Origin: an uncultured Halobacteria archaeon
GTDB lineage: Archaea; Halobacteriota; Halobacteria; Halobacteriales; Haloferacaceae
Assembly: GCA_937142015.1 (NCBI GenBank)
Contig: CAKZQY010000288.1
Span: 1 to 35,243 of the forward strand
DNA: 35,243 bases
Direction: 5' to 3'
Below the pieces are notes generated by a model that saw only the letters and a program-made list of their open reading frames with translations, searched no databases and was not told the origin of the DNA. This document shows, one piece after another, positions 28,104 to 35,243 of this stretch; position 1 is the first letter of the stretch; each line of letters begins with the position of its first letter. The translations under genes and the position numbers were made by a program.

Positions 28104-28235
28104 CCACCACTGTCGCCACCACAACGGGTCGTTGTCGACCGACCACTGTCGCCACCACAACGGGTCGTTGTCGCCCGACCACCATCGTCGCCACAACGGG
28201 TCGTTGTCGACCGACCACAACCTCGCTACCGCAAC
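28097..28235. repeat. About 4 units of 36-39 bp; first unit contains the stop codon of the hypothetical gene; the first three units contain a 6 bp stem hairpin acaacg-ggt-cgttgt
   Basis: cgac(t/c)gacca..ctgtcgccaccacaacgggtcgttgt at 28097, 28136, 28172, and a diverged unit at 28208. Confidence 0.93.
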
Positions 28236-28282
28236 GGACCGTCGCCGCGGCACGACCGTCCTCACAGCGGATCATGTACGGC

Positions 28283-28424
28283 AGCACGACCCGGCGGGGG
28301 TCAATCCGCGCCCATCGGCACGACCCGGCGGGGGTCAATCCGCGCACATCGGCACGCCGCGGCGGGGGTCAATCCGCGCCCATCGGCACGTCGCGGCGGG
28401 AGTCAACCCTCGCCCATCGGCACG
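28283..28424. repeat. About 4 x 34 bp array whose last unit (plus-strand view) is the 3' end of the RidA gene
   Basis: ggcacgacccggcgggggtcaatccgcgcccatc at about 28283, 28317, 28351, 28385; RidA stop TGA is 28405-28403. Confidence 0.94.
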
Positions 28425-28789
28425 TCGACTTCGATTTCGATCAAGACGGGAGAGTCACCGAGCGGCCGGGTGCCAACCACCGTCTGACACGGGTACGGTT
28501 CCGAGAACGTCTCACTGTAGACGGTCTTGTAGCCGTCCAACGACTCCTGCTCCCCGACGATGTAGACGGTCACCTTCGCTACGTCGTCGAACTCCTTGCC
28601 GACTCTCTCCAACAGGATGCCGACGTTCTCGAACACTTTCCGCGTCTGACTCTCCAAGTCGTCGCCGACGATCTCGCCGTCGGCGTCACGAGCAACCTGT
28701 CCGGCCACGTGGAAGGTGCCGTTCTCGACGATGGCGTGGCTGTACGACGTGTCCGAGAGCTCTGCTGGACTGTAGGCTTCACGCGCCAT
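28403..28789 (-). CDS. RidA family protein
   Basis: SHAIVENGTFHVAGQVARDADGEIVGDDLESQTRKVFENVGILLERVGKEFDDVAKVTVYIVG...PCQTVVGTRPLGDSPVLIEIEV. Confidence 0.92.
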   Translation of the reverse strand: MAREAYSPAELSDTSYSHAIVENGTFHVAGQVARDADGEIVGDDLESQTRKVFENVGILLERVGKEFDDVAKVTVYIVGEQESLDGYKTVYSETFSEPYPCQTVVGTRPLGDSPVLIEIEVDVPMGEG

Positions 28790-28868
28790 GGGTCACACGC
28801 ACACCCCTCGGACATAAGTGAACCGGCGTCCGGCGACGGTCCTCTCCGGCATCCGGCCCAGTCGTCTC

Positions 28869-30662
28869 TCACTCGTCGTACGCGTCACAGAACCGTTCGG
28901 CGGCGGCGCGACTCTCTCTGAGCAGTTCGGCGACGCGGGCGACTTCGCGTCGCAGCGAGGTTTCCGCGAACAGTCGTGCGCGTCCGGTTCGCTCGTCAGG
29001 GTCGCCGACGGCGGCGATACCGGGGAGTCGGCGCTGCTCGACAGCGGGATCGTGTCGGTGGTTCGGGCCGCGCTCGTACAGCGCCGGGACGAGGCGGTTG
29101 TTCAGCTCGACGGTGAGATCCTCGGCAGCGCTGGCGACCGCCGGCTCCGCGGCACGCGCGTCGGCGATCCGCGTTGCCTCGGCGACGGTCTCTTCGAGCG
29201 CGGTGGCGCGCTCCCGGAGGTCGTCGAGTGCCGGGTGATCGAACCCCAGCGCGTCGACCGCCTCGGCGACCGCCGCAGCAGACGCCGCGTGGTCGACCGG
29301 CACCACTGGCGACTCACAGAGACGCGCCAGAAGTGCGACGTACAGCTTCGTCTCCTCGGAGAGCACGTCCGGGTCCACCTTGTCACGGGTGTCTGCCGGC
29401 GTGTGCCACCACCACCCGCCCCCGACGGGACCGCCGTCGTCCGTGCCGGGTGTGAGTCGCGCTCCCGACAGCAGTGACACCAACCCTGCCCCCCAGAACG
29501 ACTGGTCGGAGTTGCGACCCGGCCGCTCGTCTCCGAGAAACGACGACTGCTCGCTCTCGTTCGTGGCTTCCGAGTCCGCCGGACGTTCCAAATCGGGGAC
29601 CGCCGCGAGCACGTCGCGGTGTTCTTCGGCGACCGCAGCCATGTGCTGGTACCAGAGCGTGTCGGCACCACGCAGTCCGTTCAGGTCCAAGTGGAGGTAC
29701 GCGATCCCGTTCTCGCGGAGATCGGTGAAGTTGGTGTCGGCGAACCACGTGCTCCCGGCGTACCGGCCGAACGAGTGTGCCGTCCAGAAGCCGAAGACGA
29801 GCCCACGACGTGGCTGTGTGTCCCGAGCGCTGAACACCCGGGCGAGTTCGAGGGTGACTGCGACCGCAGTCGCGTTGTCGGTCACGCCCTCGTGCCACGA
29901 GTCGACGTGGTTCCCGACCACGACGTAGCGGTCACTCTCCCGTCCCTCGATGCGTCCGACGGGGCAGGGCAGTTCGTACAGGTCTGTCGTCACGCTGGTC
30001 TGGACTGTCGCTGCCACTGGACCGCGAGTCAACTGGTCCCGCAGGCGCTCGCCGGCCGACTGCTGGACTTCCACCACCGGGAGGTCGGGGACCCGTGAGG
30101 CGTCCTCGACTCCGGGCGTCCCCCAGACCGGCGTGACGATCATCTCGTGGCAGTGTCCCGGCGTCGGGGACTCGAAGACAGCAGCGCTCGCTCCCGCCGC
30201 GGCCAACGCCTCGACTGGTTCGGGAGTCGGGAGTCCGCGGGTGAACGCGATGCGCCCGTCGAGATCGAGCGACGCGAGCGTCTCCGGTGTCACCTCCGGC
30301 ACCGAGACGACCTCCCCGTGGACGCCGACCGGCGGTGTCGCCCCCCCGAACGCGACAGTGATGATCTCCTCGTCCGGCACCGCCCAGTTCGTCGGTCTGG
30401 TGACTGTCAGTCCCGCGTCCGTCGGCTCGCTGACGTACCCCTCGTACTCTCCCGCCTCGACATCGACACCGTACGCCCGGAGCTGGTCGACGACGTACTC
30501 TGCCGCCTGCCGTTCGTCGTCGGTGCCGGGGTGACGACGGAGGTCTGCGAGCGCGTCGACGTGCCCGACCACGCGGTCGATGTCGACCTGCTCGATCAAC
30601 GCCGACTCCGCCTCTCTGTCGACAGACTGGATCACGAACTCGACTGCGTGGCGAGTCGCCAT
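28869..30662 (-). CDS. M28 family peptidase
   Basis: VVGNHVDSWHEGVTDNATAVAVTLELARVF (HxD and bridging Asp), PVGGGWWWHTPADTRDKVD. Confidence 0.9.
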   Translation of the reverse strand: MATRHAVEFVIQSVDREAESALIEQVDIDRVVGHVDALADLRRHPGTDDERQAAEYVVDQLRAYGVDVEAGEYEGYVSEPTDAGLTVTRPTNWAVPDEEIITVAFGGATPPVGVHGEVVSVPEVTPETLASLDLDGRIAFTRGLPTPEPVEALAAAGASAAVFESPTPGHCHEMIVTPVWGTPGVEDASRVPDLPVVEVQQSAGERLRDQLTRGPVAATVQTSVTTDLYELPCPVGRIEGRESDRYVVVGNHVDSWHEGVTDNATAVAVTLELARVFSARDTQPRRGLVFGFWTAHSFGRYAGSTWFADTNFTDLRENGIAYLHLDLNGLRGADTLWYQHMAAVAEEHRDVLAAVPDLERPADSEATNESEQSSFLGDERPGRNSDQSFWGAGLVSLLSGARLTPGTDDGGPVGGGWWWHTPADTRDKVDPDVLSEETKLYVALLARLCESPVVPVDHAASAAAVAEAVDALGFDHPALDDLRERATALEETVAEATRIADARAAEPAVASAAEDLTVELNNRLVPALYERGPNHRHDPAVEQRRLPGIAAVGDPDERTGRARLFAETSLRREVARVAELLRESRAAAERFCDAYDE

Positions 30663-30665
30663 AAA

Positions 30666-30796
30666 GTTCTCTGCTTCTCTCCCTGCTTCCCTCCCTTCCT
30701 TCCTTTCTCCCTACTTCCCTCCCTCCCTTCCTTTCTCCCTGTCTCTCTCCCTACTTCCCTCCCTCTCTTCCTTTCTCCCTGTCTCTCTCCCTGTCT
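30666..30796. repeat. Polypyrimidine/polypurine tract with 40 bp internal periodicity
   Basis: ctacttccctccct(c/t)..cttcctttctccctgtctctctcc at 30711 and 30751 (1 mismatch visible), degenerate copy upstream. Confidence 0.93.
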
Positions 30797-30850
30797 GTCG
30801 TGATCTCCGGGGGGACAACACCTTTCTCGCCCGGAGCCGAGACGACAGTC

Positions 30851-31591
30851 GTGACCGGACAGACCGCGGCACTGGTGACCGGCGCGGCGAGTGGTATCGG
30901 GAAGTGCGTCGTCGAGCGGTTCGCGGCAGACGACCGACACGACGTGGTCGCCTGCATCGACATCGATCCGGCGGTGACCGAGGTCGCCGACGAGTTGGGA
31001 GCCGGGGTGAGGGCCTACGAGTGTTCCGTAACGGACTACGACGCGGTCGGTGCAGTCGTCGAGCAGGTCGAGGCGAACGCCGCGCTCCAGTCTGTCGTGA
31101 ACAACGCGGGGACGAGTCGCTACGCGTGGATCGGCGACCTCGACCCCGAGGAGTGGCACGAGATTCTCGACGTGAATCTCACCGGCCAGTACAACGTCGC
31201 GCACCACGCCACGCCGCCGATGTTCGAACGCGAGGAGGGGTATCTCGTCAACGTCTCCAGCGGCGCGGGACAACACGGCTCTGCCAGCGGCGGTGTCCAC
31301 TACTCCGCTGCGAAGGCTGGTGTTCTCGGCCTCACGAAGGGACTGGCCAAACAGCTCGCGCCACACGTTCGAGTCAACTGTGTCGTTCCGGGGCTGATCG
31401 ACACGCCGCTGACGACTGACTCCGGACTGTGGGACGAGGACGCGATTGCGGCGTTCGAAGACGATCTCCCGCTGGGCCGCGTCGGTGATCCCGACGAAGT
31501 CGCGCGTGTGATCGAGTTCTGCTGTGGCCCCGGCGCGGCGTACGTGACCGGGAGCGTGCTCAACGTCGACGGCGGCGGCGCACTGTCGTAG
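30851..31591 (+). CDS. SDR family oxidoreductase
   Basis: TAALVTGAASGIGKCVVERFAADD...SVVNNAGTSRYAW...YSAAKAGVLGLTKGLAKQLAPHVRVNCVVPGLIDTPL; GTG 30851 inferred start. Confidence 0.93.
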   Translation: MTGQTAALVTGAASGIGKCVVERFAADDRHDVVACIDIDPAVTEVADELGAGVRAYECSVTDYDAVGAVVEQVEANAALQSVVNNAGTSRYAWIGDLDPEEWHEILDVNLTGQYNVAHHATPPMFEREEGYLVNVSSGAGQHGSASGGVHYSAAKAGVLGLTKGLAKQLAPHVRVNCVVPGLIDTPLTTDSGLWDEDAIAAFEDDLPLGRVGDPDEVARVIEFCCGPGAAYVTGSVLNVDGGGALS

Positions 31592-31606
31592 CTGGCTGTC
31601 CGACGC

Positions 31607-32587
31607 TCACCGCGTGAGGAACCCGGAGACGACGTCCACCCACTCGTCTCGTCGGTCGGTCATCACGTGGTGGTCGGCGTCGTGCCAGAGGTGGAGCTCT
31701 GCCGTCGGCATCGTCTCGAAGAGGTGAACGCCCTGATCGAACCCCTCGTCGCGCCGGTAGTCTGGCCTCGTCTCGCGGTGGACTGTCACGTGTTTCTTCG
31801 CCGGGTCGGCCGCAGGCTCGTCAGTGCGCCGCGGCCACCCCTCGTACGGTCGCGTACTCCACGTGATCAGTGTCGGCTGTGAGACCTCCGTCGCCGCCTC
31901 GGTGACGTGTCTGCCGTCGTACGACAGCGCCTCGTTGAGCGACGCGGCGTCCGTCTGGAGACGGTCACTGCGGGCGTTCGTCCACTCCCAGTTGCGCTGT
32001 TGGATCTCGAACACTCTGTCGACGGCGTCTTCGGGAATGTCACCTCGGAACAGTGGGTGGTTCTCCGGGCGAACGAGGTGGTGGTCGCGGAACCCTTCGA
32101 GGAACTCACGAGCGCCCTCCCGCGTCGGCGCGTCCGACTGCAAGCTCCCGGGCACCTCGTTCGACGCGAGTTTCCGCGAGGCAGACCCCGCGTTGACGAC
32201 GATCAGGTCGTCGACGAGCGTCGGGTGTGCCAACGCGAGATACACCGCCTGGTAGCCCGCCCGACTGTTGCCCGCCACGGCGACCGAGTCGAGACCGACA
32301 GCGCGACAGAAGTCGGCGACGAACTCCGCCCGCTCCCGTGGCAGGTGATCGCGGTCGCCACGCGGCGGTGTGAATCCGAACCCCGGCTGGTCGAGCGCGA
32401 TCACACGACAGTGGTCGCTCAACGGACCGATCACTGCTCCCCAGTTGAGCTCTGCACACGAGGTGAGTCCTCCCCCGTGGAGGAGAACCACTGGCTTCCC
32501 CTCGCCCTCGTCGTAGTAGTGCGTGTCGACGCCGTCGACAGTGACTGTCTCACCGCGCTCTACGAGCTCGTGCCACTCGTCGGTCAT
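31607..32587 (-). CDS. Alpha/beta fold hydrolase
   Basis: GKPVVLLHGGGLTSCAELNWGAVIGPLSDHCRVIALDQPGFGFT...VAVAGNSRAGYQAVYLALAHP (Ser nucleophile elbow), HDADHHVMTDRRDEWVD. Confidence 0.93.
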   Translation of the reverse strand: MTDEWHELVERGETVTVDGVDTHYYDEGEGKPVVLLHGGGLTSCAELNWGAVIGPLSDHCRVIALDQPGFGFTPPRGDRDHLPRERAEFVADFCRAVGLDSVAVAGNSRAGYQAVYLALAHPTLVDDLIVVNAGSASRKLASNEVPGSLQSDAPTREGAREFLEGFRDHHLVRPENHPLFRGDIPEDAVDRVFEIQQRNWEWTNARSDRLQTDAASLNEALSYDGRHVTEAATEVSQPTLITWSTRPYEGWPRRTDEPAADPAKKHVTVHRETRPDYRRDEGFDQGVHLFETMPTAELHLWHDADHHVMTDRRDEWVDVVSGFLTR

Positions 32588-32677
32588 GTGAACGGTGTGC
32601 GCGACGTGAGGTGAATGCGTAAAGCTTCCGCTGGTGACGCGCCCTGTCGAGATCTCGTCGCCGTCACGGCCCGTCCT

Positions 32678-32762
32678 ACCTCGTCGTCCTCACGCTCCGT
32701 CCACCTCGTCGTCCTCACGCTCCGCGGAGGCACTGTCACCCTCACACTCCGCGGAGGCACTG
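32678..32762. repeat. 25 bp direct repeat crossing the stop codon of creatininase 2, plus an internal coding repeat (DSASAE)
   Basis: acctcgtcgtcctcacgctccg at 32678 and again 25 bp on; ctccgcggaggcactgtc twice. Confidence 0.88.
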
Positions 32763-33577
32763 TCGTCCACACTCGTCGCAATTTCGCCGAGGAGGTCGGC
32801 GAGTTCCTCGACGAGAAACTCGTAGAGAGCCGCGCCTTTCTCGGCGCTCGCCAGCGTGGGGTCGCCAGTCGTGCCGGGGCCGGTCTGTGAGTCGGCAGCT
32901 CGGTAGACGGACAGCGGGCCGTGGCTGAAGAAGTCGTGGAACGCGCCGTCGTACCCGCCTTTCGGTTCCTCGCGGTAGTCGACCGCGTACTCCCGTTCGC
33001 GGACGAGTTCCGGAGCGAGGTGGAGCATCAGCGACGTCTCGAACTCGCCGGCGTGGCTCATCCCGCCGTAGCGACTGTCGCGGATCTCCTCGGCGACGGG
33101 CTCCGCGAGGAAGTAGTACGTCGTCGCAATCACCTCGACGTGTGGGTGCTCCGTCCCGACGGTCTTCGTCGCCGCGGAGACGATCGGCGAGTTCCCCCCG
33201 TGTCCGTTCAGGAAGAAGATCGCGTCGAACCCGTTCTGGAGTGCAGACCGCGCGATCTGGGTCAACACAGTGAGCATCGTGGCAACTTCGAGCGTGATCG
33301 TCCCACCCCAGTGGAGGTGGTGATCGGACGACCCAGTCCACACCGGCGGTGAGACGAGTACCGGCACGTCGTCCGCGCTCGCGGTCGCTGCCGCCCCGCG
33401 AGCCACGGCGTCCGCGAGGACGACGTCCGTCGCCACCGGCATGTGCGGGCCGTGCTGTTCGACACTGCCGACTGGTACCACCAACACGGAGCCGTCCGAC
33501 TCGCCGACTGCACGGATCTCGGGGTACGTCCGGCCAGCCCACGAGACACTGTCGACGCCGAGTCCGTCGTACTGCAT
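32690..33577 (-). CDS. Creatininase family protein (2)
   Basis: VPVGSVEQHGPHMPVATDVVLAD, FFLNGHGGNSPIVSA, GMSHAGEFETSLMLHL; reverse-strand TATA (ttataagt) about 26 bp upstream. Confidence 0.93.
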   Translation of the reverse strand: MQYDGLGVDSVSWAGRTYPEIRAVGESDGSVLVVPVGSVEQHGPHMPVATDVVLADAVARGAAATASADDVPVLVSPPVWTGSSDHHLHWGGTITLEVATMLTVLTQIARSALQNGFDAIFFLNGHGGNSPIVSAATKTVGTEHPHVEVIATTYYFLAEPVAEEIRDSRYGGMSHAGEFETSLMLHLAPELVREREYAVDYREEPKGGYDGAFHDFFSHGPLSVYRAADSQTGPGTTGDPTLASAEKGAALYEFLVEELADLLGEIATSVDDSASAECEGDSASAEREDDEVDGA

Positions 33578-33604
33578 ACGACGACCACCGCGTGCCGCCC
33601 ACTT

Positions 33605-33714
33605 ATAATGATTACTGCGAGTCTTTACCGCCGTGGTGACTCGTGTCGACGATCAGAGCGTCTGAGCCGTCGATTTTCGACACCGTCCGTGGAACCATTC
33701 GCAGTAATCACTAT
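33605..33714. repeat. Interrupted inverted repeat, 12 bp perfect core (tgattactgcga / tcgcagtaatca)
   Basis: 33609-33620 pairs with 33699-33710; extended 18 bp arms match 16/18. Confidence 0.85.
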
Positions 33715-34337
33715 CAGAACCGGCGTTCCCCCACGTCTCACGTCGCGTCTGTCGAACCGAAGCCGTGCCTCTCGTGGCGGACATCCGAGAGTGAGCGACA
33801 CGACGACTGTTTGGAAGGCTCGACGTTCGACGCTACTCGAGCGACGTGTTCGATCCTAGTACTACTAATACTCCTTACATATATGACGGTATTCGGTTCC
33901 GAGTCACTGTTCACGGATCGGTTCACAGGACGGGTCTGTCGCCGAGTTCCGAACTACCCGTATCGTGCCGAATCGTTACGCACAAAATGGTAAAAATTCT
34001 ATTTTATATGGGGATAGTTGTCTTCTCTCACGTGCTGTCCCTCGTGTTCGAAACATCATCGAACCGTTACAGGATGCAAGACAAGTCAAACTGTTTATCT
34101 ATCGAACTGTCGATGTATTCGTGACTCTCGTCCTTCGATACTCGGAAGCGCTGCTCGAACGCCGGCCGGCGGGTGGGAGGACCTCGAGGTCGCGTGTTCA
34201 GGGATCTCCATCGAACGCCTGCCCGACGCTGCGAGTGCGGAGTGATTCGATATAGCAACATGACATTTACAAACGCTAGATCGGCGGTCGAGAGGTCTGT
34301 AACCGCCGACATCGAGCAGTACAGCAGAACGGACGAC

Positions 34338-34365
34338 ACTGTGTCTTAGTGCAGAAAGACACAGT
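34338..34365. promoter_or_regulatory. 28 bp dyad (10 bp arms, 8 bp asymmetric spacer) upstream of recombinase gene; candidate recombinase or operator site
   Basis: actgtgtctt-agtgcaga-aagacacagt; arms are exact reverse complements. Confidence 0.6.
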
Positions 34366-34372
34366 AGACTTA

Positions 34373-34404
34373 CGAGGGTCGACGCCCTCGGGTCAGCCGA
34401 CCCG
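34373..34404. promoter_or_regulatory. Two overlapping 6 bp stem hairpins ending at the recombinase ATG
   Basis: cgaggg-tcgacg-ccctcg (34373-34390) and cgggtc-agcc-gacccg (34389-34404); ATG at 34405. Confidence 0.6.
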
Positions 34405-35226
34405 ATGGACGACACACAGTCGCCCGGTTCGACCCGGCACACGACCGTCGAGGAGGCAATCGACCGTCGACTCCAGAGTCTCGCCGCCGGCGCGTACCGC
34501 TCCAACTCTCGGACGGTGTTGACACAGTTCGCCGCGTTCCTCGCCGAACAGCGGGACGTGACCCGTCTGAGCGAGGTGGCGGTGCTCGACTGCCGGCGGT
34601 ACGCACAGGAACTGCGGCGACGGGTTCGACAGGACGACCTGTCGGCAGCCTCGGCACAGACGTACTTCGACATCGTCCGGGCGTTCTGGAGTTGGGCCGT
34701 CGACGACGAGCGCGTCGAGAGCAACCCGGCTCGGCCGAACCGAGCCAGCGAACCGCTCCCCGCCGATAGAGGGGAGCCCGACCGTCAGTTCTGGGACCGA
34801 GCCACTCGTGAACGACTGCTCCGGTTCGTCGACGAGCGTGCCGAGCGGTCACTCGACGGCCGCGGTGACGTGGACGCGCTGGTCGCCTCCCGCGACCGAG
34901 CGGCGGTGGTGATGCTCTCACTCACTGGAGTCCGGGCCGCCGAGATCTTCGCCTCCTCCCGAGACGAGCGACGGAACGGCCTGTCGTGGGACGACGTCGA
35001 TCTGGACCGGGGTGTCGCAACGGTGCTCGGGAAGACGCGAGAGCGACAGCCAGTCCCGCTGCTCGACCGCGTGGTATCCGTGCTGGACCGGCACAGACGC
35101 CTCCGAGAGCCACCCAGCGGGGAGTGGCCCGTGTTCCCGACGCGTCACGCCCCCTCGCTCCGTCGGGCTGCCAGCGATCGACTGGCTGAGATCGGTGTCC
35201 GAGAACCGACCTCCGAGTCCGCCTAA
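34405..35226 (+). CDS. Tyrosine recombinase/integrase-like protein, apparently C-terminally truncated or disrupted
   Basis: SAM-like N-terminus RSNSRTVLTQFAAFLAEQ..., SAASAQTYFDIVRAFWSWAVDDERVESNPA, catalytic-type LTGVRAAEIFA; stop TAA at 35226 before any HxxR or Tyr motif. Confidence 0.75.
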   Translation: MDDTQSPGSTRHTTVEEAIDRRLQSLAAGAYRSNSRTVLTQFAAFLAEQRDVTRLSEVAVLDCRRYAQELRRRVRQDDLSAASAQTYFDIVRAFWSWAVDDERVESNPARPNRASEPLPADRGEPDRQFWDRATRERLLRFVDERAERSLDGRGDVDALVASRDRAAVVMLSLTGVRAAEIFASSRDERRNGLSWDDVDLDRGVATVLGKTRERQPVPLLDRVVSVLDRHRRLREPPSGEWPVFPTRHAPSLRRAASDRLAEIGVREPTSESA

Positions 35227-35243
35227 CTAATGCTCACCTACAC

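Noticed and set aside
28097-28424. Second possible CRISPR-like region (36-39 bp and 34 bp units)
   Set aside because: Contiguous repeats without spacers, first units overlap coding 3' ends.
33643-33993. 116 aa ORF with a hydrophobic stretch (CSILVLLILLTYMTVFGSE)
   Set aside because: Composition is not acidic/haloarchaeal, the stretch comes from AT-rich non-coding DNA, and no promoter or homology is evident. Left as low-confidence.
1-35243. tRNA, rRNA, or insertion-sequence transposase
   Set aside because: No such signature recognised by eye on either strand; not a substitute for a covariance-model search.

Overview
High-GC haloarchaeal-type DNA, judged from the acidic proteome, leaderless TATA(-27)-ATG starts and a Tat/lipobox solute-binding protein. 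The window holds a dense hydrolase/transport locus. It encodes three M32 carboxypeptidase paralogues, two M28-type peptidases, two creatininase-family proteins, an amidase, an acetamidase/formamidase, a RidA-family protein, a phosphotriesterase-homology (PHP-like) hydrolase, an alpha/beta hydrolase, an aldo/keto reductase, four SDRs (one cut by the window edge), a cupin, an MFS transporter, an NAD-dependent epimerase, an RDD membrane protein, and a complete dipeptide/oligopeptide ABC transporter operon that ends in an orphan 376-aa ORF. A tyrosine recombinase with no visible C-terminal catalytic half lies at the right edge. Four signals stand out. (1) Most intergenic regions carry their own unrelated tandem array (about 15-40 bp units), and many arrays start inside the 3' end of a gene so that the stop codon is part of the first unit; others end at or contain the TATA box of the next gene. 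(2) The third M32 paralogue has Gly in place of the Glu zinc ligand of the HESQSR motif. (3) A perfect 10-8-10 bp dyad of 28 bp, shaped like a tyrosine-recombinase core site, and two further hairpin dyads lie just upstream of the recombinase ORF. (4) Tandem duplications of non-triplet length appear to have created new stop codons in both creatininase-family genes. No rRNA, tRNA, transposase or CRISPR was recognised. All family calls come from reading motifs by eye; no database search was run.
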